From assembly GCA_023935145.1 (NCBI GenBank), contig CM043698.1, positions 142,828,001-142,892,000 on the forward strand: a stretch of 64,000 nucleotides of DNA, in the 5' to 3' direction. Positions 23,298-35,261 of this stretch are shown piece by piece. The position numbers and the translations under genes were made by a program. The notes beneath the pieces were generated by a model that was given only the letters and a program-made list of their open reading frames with translations, did no database searches and had not been told where the DNA came from. Positions within the stretch are counted from its first letter, which is position 1. Each line of letters begins with the position of its first letter. Source of the DNA: Bretschneidera sinensis. Its lineage: Eukaryota > Streptophyta > Magnoliopsida > Brassicales > Akaniaceae.

Positions 23298-25964
23298 TCA
23301 ACTGACTCCAATCCTAAGTAATTCAAGGCAATGATTGAACTTACTTAGAGGTAGAAACTTGGTGCCTAAATCTGCAGGACTTTTCTCCGTGGTCTTCTTG
23401 TCAACATGAATGCTTCCTTCTGTACCATTTTCCAGAATGTAATGATACCGAACATCAATATGCTCCGTCCCCTCATGGAACACCGGATACCTCCACAAGT
23501 GCCCCGCACTTTGGCTATCCAAAGATACCACCACCTGCTCTTTTAGGACCTCCCACTCGTCCAACAACCCCTTGCACCCCATAGCCTCCTTTATGGCTTC
23601 CGTAGCCGCTATGCATTCTGCCCTGGTTGTTATGAGTGCTACAACTGGCTGCCACTGAGCCTCCATGTACCTCAGCAACCACTTCATCCCAAGATAACGC
23701 TCTTTTCCAAGATTACTCACACATTTGCGGAAAACATCCATTGCCCAAGAAACACTTGACCTATTTCTCTTCCTTTCCCGGATGATTCTCCTCATCCCAA
23801 TGATCATTTGTGCAAGGCTGAGATCCTTCCTCTCGAACTCCTCACTGAGTTGAGATGTAAACCTTTCCATCCTCTTCCTGCTGTTCCAAACTAACAGCCC
23901 ATCAATGACATAGGTGAGGATACTCACCATCTTCTCCACCTTGTGTCCAGGTGAGAAAGTTTCTGTGAAACCTATGTCTTCTCTTCTTGTGAACCCATTC
24001 GCCACTAGCTTAGCCTTGTTCCGGACTTCATCTCTTGGAGGGCACCCTTCTTTGATCTTGTAAGTGCACTTACATTCCACAACTTTCTGATTTCCTGGAA
24101 TTTTCACCAATTCCCAGAAGTTGTTCTTTCTCAAAGAATCCATTTCTTCCTCCATAGCTAGCTGCCACTTTGACGAATCCTTACACTCCATGGCATCCAT
24201 GTAAGTTTCTTGTTCACTCATCTCTCCTTCTGTCCAAGGAGCTGCTGCATCCGCAGCATCCGCAAACCCACATCTTGAAGGTGGTCCGACCAACCTTTTT
24301 TCCCGGTCTCTTATGAGCTGAAAGTCCTTCTGACTTGCTGCAGCATCCTCTTCTTGTTCAGCCTCTTCTTGAGTTTCTTGAGCTTGGCAATCATCCAAGG
24401 GCTCTACCTGGTCCGAACCCTCTTGGCTCCTTTGCTCTACCTGAACAGAATCTCCCTTGATGCTATGCTCAACAATTTCTGAATTGGTTTGCTCACTAGC
24501 CCCTGCATGGTTAGTTTTCTCCAAGTAGGGAAATAATAATTCATTAAAGACAACATCCCTACTTATTATGAGTTTAAATCCTTCTTTTTCTAAGGACCAC
24601 AACCTGTACCCCTTAGCCCCTTCCCCATATCCTAGAAACACATATTTTCTAGATCCTGGGCTAAGCTTATTCTCCTTTTGGAGTGCATACGCAGCACACC
24701 TAAAAGTCCTAAGGCTGTCCAACTCAGGGGGTTTTCCACTCCACATCTCCATGGGAGTCTTTTGGAACACAATCCTAGAGGGTGATCTATTAATCAAATA
24801 TGCAGCTGTAGCTACAGCTTCTCCCCAAAAATATTTTGGTAACCCGGATCCATCTAACATGCACCTAACCTTTTCCATAAGGGCCTTATTCATCAACTCA
24901 GCAACTCCATTTTGCTGAGGAGTTTCCACAACCGTCCTATGTCTTAGAATGCCATTTAACCTACAGAATTGATCAAGTTCTTGGTTAAAAATTTCTAAGC
25001 CATTATCGGTTCTTATCCCCTTAACTACTTTACTCATTTGAGTCTCAACCAGCCCTTTCCACACCACTAATTTATTCAAGGCATCTAATTTATTCTTAAC
25101 CAAATAAACCCATACTTTTCTTGAATAATCATCAATTAAAGACAGAATGTAAATGTTACCTCCCTGTGTTGGTGTCCTTGCTGGTCCCCAAAGGTCCGCA
25201 TGAATGAAGTCAAGAATGCCCTTAGACTTGTGCACTCCGGTGTTGAAGCTGACCCGATGTTGCTGCCCAAAAACACAGCTCTCACAAAAATCCAGTTTTT
25301 CTACTTCGTCACCACCAAGTAGACCTTCCTTGCTAAGCACTTGCAGGCCTTTTTCGCTCATGTGTCCCAAGCGAGTGTGCCAAAGGGCTGCCTTGTCCAG
25401 CTCAGCCATCAAGCTTGCTGCTTGATCATTGGTTTCTGTTTCTCCGATCATCTCATAGAGTCCATCGTTTCTTGCTGCCTTGATCACTACCAAAGATCCC
25501 TTGGCCACCTTGATCTTTCCTCCCTCTATCTTGCATGTATAGCCCATGGAATCCAGCTGCCCCAATGAGATCGAATTCCCCTTCAAATCTGGAACATACC
25601 TCACATTTTCCAGCAGCCTTGTGACTCCATCAAACATCCTCAATTGGATGTCTCCAATCCCTCTCACTTGGCAAGAATTATCATTCCCCAAGAAGACCCT
25701 TCCATCATTGATCTTCTTGAAATTCTTGAACCATTCTTTGTGAGGGCTCATATGATGAGTGCACCCGGTATCCAAGATCCATTTCCCGCTGCCTTCTTGC
25801 CCCTTGCTCACACTTGAGCACACAACAAGAACATCATCATCTTGCTGTTCTATTTTGGCAACCGAAGCCTCTCCATTCTTGGTATGGCTTCCTCCTCTAT
25901 CCCTTGTCATCTTTTTGCAATCTTTCTTCCTCCTTATGGCAGAAGTAACAGCTCTTCCCTCCAA
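23298..25964 (-). pseudogene. Copia-1 Pol polyprotein with RT deletion (888 aa)
   Basis: One long open frame. The protease motif WILDTGCTHHMSP lies at about residues 62-74. A GAG-pre-integrase and HHCC region follows (LWHTRLGHMSEKGLQVL ... FCESCVFGQQHR), then the integrase catalytic core (DFIHADLWGP, GIRTDNGLEIF, TPQQNGVAELMNKAL). Next comes a linker, then the start of RT (WELVKIPGNQKVVECKCTYK, KLVANGFTRREDIGFTETFSP). At that point the text jumps to VIDGLLVW and FERKDLSLAQMIIGMR, so the RT core including the usual YVDD site is missing or unrecognisable. RNase H-like sequence (TRAECIAATEAIKEA, DSQSAGHL) closes the frame. It could not copy itself, though it may still be transcribed and processed in trans. 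Confidence 0.88.
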
Positions 25965-26589
25965 ATCTCAGTTTGGAATGCATTCTCCCATGGCTTTCTC
26001 CTCTACCTCTGTCCCGGTAGTAGCCATGCATGCTGCTGTGCACTCTCCCATGGCTCTCTCCTCTACCTCTGTCCCGGCAGTAGCCATGCATGCTGCTGTG
26101 CACTCTCCCATGGCTCTCTCCTCTACCTCTGTCTCGGTAGTAGCCATGGTTGCTGCCATACCAAGTTGCTGGCCTTCTTTTAAAGAACAGCCCTTTACCA
26201 CTTGATGCACTCCTTTTCTTGGCATCAAGATCGTCTTACAACTCTTTCTTAGGATCAAATTTAAAAGCAAAGATTCGTTTATGAAGATACTTCTTATTAG
26301 GGAGAGTCTTGGCAAGAAACAACTCATCTAGTTTCTTCCATATTGCAGCTGGATCTTCCGAGTCTCCGCACTCTCTTGTGACATTATCCGACATGTGCAA
26401 GAAAATGGTGTTGTAGGCCATCTTCTTCATCTTGGTCCGCTGGTCCTCCGTGGCACTAGCTGGAAAAGCATCATCTTCTCCAATAGCCAAGTCCACTTTC
26501 TGCTGCATGAGAACCGCCTTGATCTTCCGCTTCCATAAGGAAAAGTCCCCCTTTCCATCAAACTTCTCCACACAGAAATTTGAAGCCAT
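25965..26589 (-). pseudogene. Copia-1 Gag, interrupted
   Basis: It starts MASNFCVEKFDGKGDFSLWK at 26589 and reads as a copia UBN2-type Gag to about 26236, where a TAA stops the frame after FKFDPKKEL. Similarity continues in other frames through an Arg/Gly-rich stretch made of 60-bp repeats to a degenerate zinc knuckle (CYFCHKEEERLQK near 25935), which lacks the usual His and last Cys. Gag and Pol are in different frames. The damage suggests this copy needs helper proteins. Confidence 0.8.
25979..26158. repeat. Three 60-bp tandem repeats in copia-1 Gag
   Basis: A 60-bp unit containing CTCCCATGGCTCTCTCCTCT is present three times with few differences. On the minus strand it encodes a 20-residue Arg/Gly/His-rich unit (YRDRGRGESHGR) before the zinc knuckle. 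Plus-strand ORFs here are shadows. Confidence 0.9.
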
Positions 26590-26814
26590 CTTTTGCGGAC
26601 AAGATCCCAGATTTGTGCACTAACCACAACTACTTTCTTAAACCTCAAGAACACAGATCGAAGATGGATCTTTAACACCGTTCTTGAATCAACCTTCAAG
26701 AACACGACCGGATCTTGATCTTTAACCGTTCTTGATTCACCCAAGAAGTTTGATCTTTGATTCTTGGAGTCTTGGCTCCGTACCTTCTACTTCTTGTTCC
26801 GATAACCAGCTGCT

Positions 26815-26828
26815 GTGCTCTGATACCA
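26815..26828 (-). other. Copia-1 primer-binding site
   Basis: The minus strand reads TGGTATCAGAGCAC one base after the 5' LTR end. TGGTATCAGAGC is the standard plant complement of the initiator tRNA-Met 3' end. Confidence 0.9.
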
Positions 26829-26829
26829 C

Positions 26830-27720
26830 TGTTGGAAATCACCTTGACAAGATGCCCAGGTGGTGATCTTCCAAACACCCAAGTCTTGAATGACTTGTAG
26901 AAAGAATTTCAGCAATCGAACTCAAGAACAGAAAATCAAAGAAAGAAAGAAGACAAGTAATTTGTTGTCGAGGTTCGGCAATGTGCCTACGTCCCCGTGA
27001 GTTCCTCCGAACTCTCTGCACTATCTCAATGGTTCTTACAAAGTTACCGCAATCCCCTTCAAGAATCCAAGTTCTTGAAGAAACAAGAAGAGAAGGAAGA
27101 AGATGAGAACTCAACAATGTTCTCTAATCTAATCTATACTCTCTCTATCTAATTACAACCAGCCTCACTACAAGAGTCCCTCTTGTGTTTATGTCTCTCT
27201 ACACAATTCTCTCTTAGTGTTTACAATGATCTCACAATGTCACAAAACTCTCTTGTATGTGTGTTTTTGTATCTTGTATTATCTTATGAAATGAGGCCTT
27301 GAGAACCCCTTTTATAGCCTCTTAATTCTTGGACATTCTTGTGAGTCATTATCCTCCCTTTGATCATGTTCTTCCTTTAATCTCAGCCCTACATCACTCT
27401 CCAAGTGATGCTGTGTGTTTTGGTGTGGTGCTGTGTGCTGCGGCGTGACCTGATGCTGCAGCCACCTGATGCTGTGCGCACACCTCCTACCTGTGGGCAG
27501 AAACTTCCACAGCAGTTTGCCTGACCTGCCCACGCTCAAAACTTAAGCACACACTTGTGTGCAACCTTTTAACTTACTGAAATTTCATACTCCACATTTG
27601 GTTTGGATTTTAACCATCCTTGAACCATGTTTGGACCTGTTCAAACCTTGACCATGTTTGAACCTGTTCAAACCCTGACCATGTTTGAACCATGTTTAAA
27701 CCTTAGACAAAAAACCAACA
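26830..27720 (-). repeat. Copia-1 5' LTR
   Basis: 891 bp, with the same ends as the other LTR. It differs by scattered single bases and by an extra partial repeat near 27655-27690. TATTT follows at 27721-27725. Confidence 0.92.
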
Positions 27721-27725
27721 TATTT

Positions 27726-29164
27726 ATTATATAAATTAAAGTGTATTTCATCTTACACAGGCCCAATCCTATCAAAGACCTTATATTTTGTCAAGGAATT
27801 TCGTATTTAAATTTAAATATGATTTATTATTAAGATAGTTTTATCAATGTCTTATTTAATATAATCATTATAGTATTAAAAGTTCATATGCATTCAATAC
27901 TATCAATTATTTAAAACTCCATTTAATTTTGATGGTACGCACAAAATGTAGTTCCCTTTTGAGATTGAACAAGTTTCCCAATCAGTATTAGGTGTAGTAT
28001 AAGATGCCACTGTGACTCAAATAATTTAAAAATTCAGTTTAAAAATTCTTATCCTCCATCAAACTTAAATAATTCTCTCCAGCCTGCAACGAGAGAGTTT
28101 TTTGTAATTTAATATTTCTATTATTAGAGAGAAAGGAAGCAGAGAAGTATGGAGATAGAAAACTTTCTAGGGTTGTTTTCTTATAAGAAAAAAAATGTAG
28201 AACAAAGGACTATGCACAAGATGGGCTTCAATAAAATCTATACAATGAATCTCATTTACAAAATAGTTTCCTCCAGCCAAAAAAAGATAGTATTAAGCCG
28301 ACAATCTTTAAGAAAATAAATCGATCTTTCCACCCTGTCAAAAAGCTCTCCTATTACTTTATAAGCTAACCACAAATGGAGGATGGGATCAAGGTGATGT
28401 GCTTCTTCTTTTCACTTGAAGATTGAAAAATTGTTCCATGCCCAAATCTCCTGAACCACAGACTCACTACTCAAGGTAAAAATGCCCCAAAATCCGATAA
28501 ATTTAAAACAATGAAAAACAGCCCGATAAGCCATGAATTTGTCATTGATTTGACTACTTCCGTACCACTCCTAGAAATGAGTCATATAGGCAATATGTAG
28601 GGCTGTAAATCAGCTCAGGCCGCCCGAGCTCGACTTTTAGCTCACTCAAACTTGCTCATAACGCTTCATGAGCCAATCTCGAGCAGAATTTTAGCTCATA
28701 AAATTCTTGTTCCGAGCATGAGAATAGTGTGGCTTGCCTCAATAACGCTCGAGCATTTTAAGCTCGTTACTTTCCAAGCTGAGCAATCAATACAATTCGC
28801 CTCAGCTCGATTTAAATTAAAATATGAATATATTTCTATACTGTTATACATATATAAAACTGCCATACAAGTTTTACAATATACGAAATAAAAGTCAACT
28901 TTATTTCAAGGAAAAAACTTACATTTAAAATAAAAAAGGGAAAAGCTTACATAAAAAAGTACTTCAAGCAAAAAACTACCATATATATAGTCTTATATAG
29001 TTACTAGGGTTTTTACGTTCAACTCTTCTTTTTGTCGTTGAGCTCAATATCATATCTCATAACAATATCATACCTATACCATTTGAGGTCCAAGGTACAA
29101 CTGCACCCCCAAAATAAACTCTAAACAATGGCTTAAACCTTCTAAGAGTAGTTACTTTATCACG
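27726..29164. other. 3' flank of B3 unit 2; no gene
   Basis: Collinear with 11300-12738 of unit 1, including the retroelement-tail-like piece (about 28185-28320) and the GGGCTGTAAATCAGCTCAGG repeat (about 28600-28890). Nothing protein-coding is supportable. Confidence 0.5.
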
Positions 29165-31849
29165 TTAGAGCTTCTGATTCGATCCAGCAGCTTGGGCCTT
29201 TTGTAGTCCTATGACAAGTTTCCCCTCTGGTTCCTTCAGATAAAATGTAACTGCAAAGTCCACCACTCATGGCCACTATCTCTTCATACATCAAATAGTA
29301 ACTCACAAGTGCATTAAGTAAACACTTTAAAAACTTTCAAAATGTTTTTCAGGTAAGATATAGAAAACTATTAAAGATTAATCAAGGTGCATGAAAGAAA
29401 GAACTAAAATGATATTGCTATTATTTAGCAAATTTAAATATGTAATTTCATTACACAGGATCACTAGAAAGTGAAATGTGTTTATATATGCAAAATTAAG
29501 CTCAAAATAACAGCTTGATTGTGACTAAAAGAATAAGATGTGATGGCAGAAATAAGAGTGATAATTCAAATTAGAAAACATAATTATCAAGATTGCCTGA
29601 GCATTACTGAAGCTAGAATTACATGAATTACCTTTGTCACCGGGTTTACCATCCATCAAAGTCATGTACCCTCTGAGCCCTTCTAAGTTGTAAGTCTTGC
29701 TACTATTGAGAGGCCGAGAGTAGTAGTTAAACTGCCACTCAAGGCCTGTTGTATCCTGGACTCTAATTGGAATTCGTTGCCCCGCAGAAATTTTAGGGAA
29801 GAAAGCCTGCATTATTTAGTATCTATTACCACAAAAGAGTTTAAATCCAAGGTCTACTAGACACTATAACAAGACCATATGTCATTTCTCATGAATCAAT
29901 TAGTTTAATGACCTTGCAGAGCCATTAAACAAAAGGGAAACTGGTAGAGGGGAGTAGCCTTTCTACTTTCCACCTCCCTAAGCATGGTTTTAGTTATTAC
30001 AATCATCATCATCTTAACATACAAACTTACCTCCGCATGCTTTTTTGGAATCAACATGCGACCCGTCCTGGGATTAGAATCAGTTGCAGTCAAGATTTTA
30101 TTGAATAAAGAGACAAGTTGATGCTCGCTGGCTTCTATAGGCTTCTGACCATTTGGTTCAGAGGTTGATGATGTTGGATCGGCCCCACAGTTTCCTGCAA
30201 CTGAACACCAACATAGAGTTTGTAGTCAATGAAAAACAATGATCATCCAGTATAACAGCTTAAAATTGCAAGCTATAAATATACTTTTTGAAAAAAAAAT
30301 ACCGCACTTCAGTGGAATCATAACTGGTGATGTAGAACCACAAGCATAGTATCAACAGAGAGGGAGAAGAATTAAAAAGAAACCAAGAAACAAATACGGT
30401 GCAAATAACAGTGGAATCACAAAAAACCTCAAAAATAGGTATTTATTCGTCAACCAATGCACTAATGTCCAAAACATAATAGAGTGCTCTTATATATGCA
30501 CAAAAACCTAACTATAAAAGGAAACAAAATATTAAGTCCTCAAACAAATCAAAATCCCTCAAATAGAATCCCTAATTTTAAACCTATTTCTATAATATTC
30601 CGTTTAAAATCCTTGATCAGTACTCCATAGTAATCACCCTTCTAGATAGAAGAGTCGGAAAGAAACTCACAACTCTATGTTACTTCCCTGGTTTGTCACC
30701 GACAAGAAAAAAGAAAGAAGACTCTGAGCCCGCAATAGGTCACATTTAAATTCAAGACAAATTAGGTAGAACATTTAGCATAAGCTAAAAGCCTTTCAGT
30801 CCATCCAGGGTTTTTATAATTTTCGAACTTATCTCCACCTTCCTTTAAACCAAAGAGAGCAAAATAAAGGAATTTATCTTCCTTCCTCCTTAAAGCAATA
30901 AAATAAAGTTTTCTTCTTCTATAAGACATTTTTTATTCAAACAGTACATCAACATTTTCTTGTATAAAATCTGGCATGACAGCTTAAAGCTTCAACAGAT
31001 TGATTGAACAAATAGATTACCATTGTCCTTTAATTCCAATGATGGGGTAGACTGTGGCCTAGAAATTTCTCTGTCCGAGTAAACAGACAAGTCAACTCGA
31101 GAGGGGCCCCTCAATGATGAGCATTCCATGCATTCTATGCCACCGACATACAATATTATATGTGTATATCTTGACATAATGCAACCACAGTGAATTGCCT
31201 GGGCAGGAAATTGAAGCATTAGCTGTAACGACCCATCCCAGGTTGGCCACCCCTAGATGGTGTCATCACATTTTGAAAATCCAAGCACGAAGCATATATG
31301 CAACAATAAATATAATATTACCAGATTTTTTTTTCTTTTTCCTTATCCTTTAACAGGAGAGGTAAAGAAATCTGATATTCACTTAAACATAATATACATG
31401 AATGCATGAATATTTACAATAAAAATTTTAACAAGTCTTTAACTCGATTGTCTGAGGATATTGATACGTACTTGGCCTACAGATAAAGATCTCGTCTGAT
31501 TCTCAACCCACCAGACTATTTATCTTGACTGTTACCTGAAATCATTGAACAGCGAGGAGTGAGCTTCACAAGCTCAGCGAATTAAATTTACTGAAAGTAT
31601 TCCAAATTCCATCAATAATCCTTTAATATTAAAAATTTATTTTCGCATAACCTGATAACAACTTTCTACTATCAATCTCTTCTTCTCAATCATCGGTTCA
31701 TCTTAAGACTATCAATTATCTCCTAATTACCTCGTAATGAGGTTCATATCAAAAAGTCCATCATTTAGGTAAGTCTTATCACCCTACTGCCTCTTTCTAT
31801 GAAACTCAACCTTCTATAATTAAATTCACAAAAAGTATCACATCTCAGC

Positions 31850-32125
31850 ATCTCAAAAATCTCATCATCATAGCCGTCTCTTTTTATGAGACCCAGCCAT
31901 CTATAATTTAATTCACAATTAATATACCACATCTCAGCATCTCAAAAATCTCATCATTATAGCTGTCTCTTTTTATGAGACCCAACCATCTATAATTTAA
32001 TTCACAATTAATATACCACATCTCAGCATCTCAAAAATCTCATCATTATAACTGTCTCTTTTTATGAGACCCAGCCATCTATAATTTAATTCACAATTAA
32101 TATACCATATCTCAGCATTTCAAAT
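31850..32125. repeat. About 80-85-bp tandem repeats in the solo LTR
   Basis: A block beginning ATCTCAGCATCTCAAAAATC and containing TTTTTATGAGACCCA is repeated at least three times, with a partial unit at each end. Confidence 0.85.
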
Positions 32126-32264
32126 AATGCAACGATAATTAAAACAGATGCAGATGCATGAATGATTATGATGGGAACGTCTTCCCACCTGTCGACAGGT
32201 TGTTGTTATCTTAGACCGGCTACCCTCCCGGTTCTTTTATTCTCATCAGACCGGCTGCCTTCCC

Positions 32265-32410
32265 TGTTAATTCCAGCATATACCAGCTGTCACGGTTTTC
32301 ACTTTTCATCCCAGCATATACCGGCTGTCACGGTTTTCACTTTTCATTCCAGCATATACCAGCTGTCACGGTTTTCACTTTTCATCCCAGCATATACCAG
32401 CTGTCACGGT
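32265..32410. repeat. About 38-bp tandem repeats in the solo LTR
   Basis: Four copies of a unit with CCAGCATATACC and GCTGTCACGGTT, flanked by related GACCGGCTGCCTTCCCGGTT words. Similar words recur in the LTR-like fragment at 40900-41160, which ties the two together. Confidence 0.85.
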
Positions 32411-34057
32411 TATTTCATTAGACCGGCTGCCTTCCCGGTTCTTTTGGTTATATTATTAAATGCATATGCGTATGAACAATGATATGAAACAGTAATATAA
32501 AAACAATATAAAGATTCAAACTACTTAATTTGGCTATCCTGATTATCCACAAATTTTATATAATAAAGTTTCTTTAAAAATTTCTTACATCCAATCATCC
32601 TAATTTTTATCAAATTATATAAAAATTCTACTAAATTCTTCTCTTCCCAAATCACATCAAATAATCAATTAAAGTCTGTCAAGATCCACTAAATTTCATC
32701 TCAAATCATCCACCAAAATTTGTCAAGATCCACTAAAATTCACCTCAAATCATCCACCAAAATTTGTCAAGATCTACTAAAATTCATCTCGTCATAACTC
32801 GTATTAAAACATCAATATATCTCATCAATAATTTATTTATTGCTTTTATTCTCAAATAAACTTATGATTTCTAAAAATATCATCTCTCACCGAAAAATAT
32901 TTCTACATGTCTAAATTTTCTATCATACCCATAAATCAATTTTTCATCAATCACCTAAGCATACTTAAATAATTAAAATTAATATTATCACCAAATAATT
33001 GATTTTTCATTTAGACTACTTAAAGTAAATCCAACTCACCCTGTAGCACTTAAAGCTACCCGTGGGTCACCTTCTTGCCTTTTCCAGTTCTTCTCAGAAA
33101 TTTCTCCCGTTGTAAATAGTCAACACCTGACATAATATTTGTATTAAATTTCTAATTATTTCTTAAATTCATCGTAAACCACTCCCTATGAAAATTCTCA
33201 CTTTGAGTTCCGAGAATTTAATATACGCTAAAAATTCAAAAATAAATATTATGTTATTACCTCATAATGCTGATAGCATCTCATTATCCTCTATGAAATT
33301 CCGCAGAAAATCCTTTCAAAATTTTGTTCTTTTGACTTTTCTTTGAACTCCCAAGTATTTTGAGAAAAACTGAATAATTACATGAAGCTAACCAAAATTC
33401 TTCGTGTACTCTGCTTGAACCTATTGTACATATTTATAGAGGAGAGCTTGGGGCTGAAAACTTCAGCAGCTCCTCTCATATTGATTTCCATGATTGGGAG
33501 AGTGGGGGGTGGCATGATAATTGCCAAAAAGAATGATGACTAAGAAACATAATAATTACACTCTCTCTCCACTTCCACGCTAAGCTACAAAATGAAATAA
33601 TAATAAAAAACACAATAATTGCCTTTTGAAAACACTCACTTGGTTGGCAGCCCACGAGTTCACTGTTCACATTTGGCTTTTGATTTTTTTTTTTTTTGAT
33701 TTTTTTTTTATTTTACTTTTCAACCTTTGTCTCCTTCCAACCTCATTCAGCCTTCTGGGATTTAACTCTTTGTCAAATTTATTAAAAATACACATTTACC
33801 TTATTATAAAAATACGGGTATTACATTAGCGTATAGAGAATATAGAGTAGTAATCAAAAGCGAGTTCTTTGATTAAGAATAATCAGGATATAAACCCACA
33901 GGAGAGACACAATATGACCACCTATAAAGGCCAGCAAGGGGAAAATGTGCAAAAGCAATAAAAAGTTCAAGATACATTTTCGCAAGTAACACAATTTCTC
34001 CAGCCATCATCATTCAAGTGAAAGATAATGCAAAATCTTCCCTCCTCATAAGCAGAG

Positions 34058-34587
34058 CTGAATTTGCAAAAGACTTAAGTCAATTAATCATAAACAGTGT
34101 GGGAAAGGAAGAAGATTCAATCAAATTTATAATCCCATCACAAGCTTTACCATGAAGACAATAAAGACGCACAAGTGAAAATAAATCGAGTACTTTGCCG
34201 GGAGTACAGACAATTCATCTAATAGGAAATATTAAAATTTATAAACTTGTTCGCATGTGATGTGGAGTCAAAATCTAATTCTGCAACTAAGATCCCTCCA
34301 GAATATAAAGTTATGCACTAAAAGTGATCACACCAAATAGGGGCAGTTATGATAGAGGAGAGAAAAGAAGCAAAAGTAAAAGAAAGACAAAGAAACTTCG
34401 TAGGGAAAAACCTTATTGAAACAACTTATGTTTGTGAATGGAGAAATATCTAAAAGATTTGCTTATGCAAAATCATAAAGTTACTATTCATGTCAAACAC
34501 GTGCACGTACATGCGCGACAAAAGGATGCATGTGTACGTGCATGCGCACACAAAACATACTCAAGCACACAATAACATGTGTTGACA
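34058..34587. other. Truncated intron 1 of B3 unit 2, with shortened RY tract
   Basis: Matches 15023-15611 of unit 1 up to GTTGACA at 34587. The alternating tract is shortened, and two TGCATG motifs survive at 34527-34532 and 34539-34544. The unit breaks off about 45 bases beyond the last one. Confidence 0.75.
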
Positions 34588-34855
34588 CAACAATATCTTC
34601 AATGAAACAAGCATCAGGCACAGGCAACATCTTCTGGTATAAGGAAAAGCAATAGACATAAGGAAAAGAAATCTTAAAATAGACATCAATAGCTTGCTAT
34701 CAACGATCCAGAAATATGAACTTGAATATATTGGAAATGTAATAAAATCGAATTGATGCCTGATGAAGAGACACATCTTTGAAAATATCCTTATCTCGCA
34801 AAGTGATGGAACAAATGAATAAAAAGAGAAAGAGGACCACTTATAACGTCAAACA
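34588..34855. other. Unclassified seam DNA
   Basis: Unlike the B3 units. It holds a near-direct repeat of GAGAAAGAGGACCACT followed by ATAACGTCA (about 34829 and 34882). No gene was seen. It may be part of the damaged gypsy element next to it. Confidence 0.4.
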
Positions 34856-35250
34856 TCAAAAGACACGTAATATTAGTTTTAGAGAAAGAGGACCACTCAT
34901 AACGTCACATGCACATGGGTTTGTTTCGGGAGAGCTAGTGTTTTGGCTACGGGAGACTCGAAGAGCTTGAAGCTCGGTTAACACCGCTTGTAAGGCTGCG
35001 TTCACCTGATCGAAACTGGTCTTGTGTCGTGCCAAGATTTCGTTGACATCGTTGCGGAATTCTGCATTCGTTTTGCCGCGAGTGTCCATGGTCAGAACAG
35101 TGCTCTGATACCACTGATACAAAGGAATTTTAAGTAAAGAAAGAAATATGCTGATATGAAGGAATTTTAAATAAAGAAGGGAATAGGAGGAGGAAGGGAC
35201 TGTTTGTGAATAAAACTGCATATCTTATTGAAATCATTCAGGCTATATAT
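34856..35250 (-). mobile_element. Fragment of an LTR retrotransposon: LTR end, primer site and start of Gag
   Basis: On the minus strand the end of an LTR (about 35250 to 35115, ending TTTGTATCA) is followed by a primer-binding site TGGTATCAGAGCA (35101-35113). A Gag start, MDTRGKTNAEFRNDVNEILA, begins at 35087 and reads to about 34900. The N-terminal style is that of plant Ty3/gypsy Gag proteins. Everything beyond is missing, so this is a remnant at the cassette seam. Confidence 0.75.
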
Positions 35251-35261
35251 AGCCATACCAC

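Larger units (their letters stand above)
22352..27720 (-). mobile_element. Copia LTR retrotransposon 1 (full-length, RT internally deleted)
   Basis: A 5.37-kb element with LTRs at 22352-23216 and 26830-27720, TGTTGG...CCAACA ends, a TATTT target-site duplication, and a primer-binding site TGGTATCAGAGC (complement of 26817-26828) matching initiator tRNA-Met. Gag, protease, integrase and RNase H follow in copia order on the minus strand. Most of the reverse transcriptase is missing, so the copy must be non-autonomous. The LTRs look nearly identical apart from about 26 extra bases of a short repeated GACCATGTTTGAAC-type word in the right LTR, which points to recent insertion. Confidence 0.93.
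31224..33825 (-). mobile_element. Solo LTR, 2.6 kb, probably of a Ty3/gypsy element
   Basis: The insert reads TGTAATACCCGTATTTTTAT...GGGTCGTTACA on the minus strand, with TG..CA ends and a 5-bp target-site duplication. No gag, pol, primer site or second LTR is found, so it is best explained as a solo LTR left by unequal recombination between two LTRs. The length and TGTAA-type ends fit long gypsy LTRs, but the family call is inference. The ORF at 32162-32482 is repeat-derived. A diverged piece of the same family is at about 40290-41200. Confidence 0.8.
31219..33830. other. Target-site duplication TTAGC around the solo LTR
   Basis: TTAGC at 31219-31223 and 33826-33830 brackets the insert. Units 1 and 3 show the empty site GAAGCATTAGCGTATAGAG. 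Confidence 0.9.
29165..34057 (-). pseudogene. VAL-like B3 gene, unit 2 (exons 2-6 only)
   Basis: Exons at 33976-34057, 31021-31198, 30031-30194, 29632-29806 and 29165-29250 match unit 1 in length and phase and stay open to a TAA at 29165-29167. Exon 1, with the start codon and first cysteines, is missing because the unit ends at about 34587. Exon 2 ends GAAAAT before its donor instead of GAAAAG, changing Lys to Asn and losing the usual last G. A 2.6-kb solo LTR sits in the intron between exons 3 and 2. B3 changes against unit 1 include YYSRPLN for YYSWPHN, FYLKEPEG for FYQKEPEG, and an extra Gln (GLQKAQAA). Without a start exon it is very probably dead, unless a new promoter supplies one. Confidence 0.85.
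21722..34587. repeat. Tandem B3 unit 2, interrupted by two LTR insertions and truncated
   Basis: It starts at CTGAATGCAAATGATCC (21722) and follows unit 1 until it stops matching at about 34587, inside the former intron 1. Without the copia insertion (22352-27720) and the solo LTR (31224-33825) only about 4.9 kb of the unit is left. Exon 1 and the promoter are lost. Confidence 0.9.

Noticed and set aside
24568..26205. Plus-strand ORFs across copia-1
   Set aside because: They are antisense shadows of the gag-pol frames on the minus strand.
31850..32410. Possible CRISPR-like repeat array
   Set aside because: The repeats are contiguous tandem units without unique spacers, inside a plant LTR.
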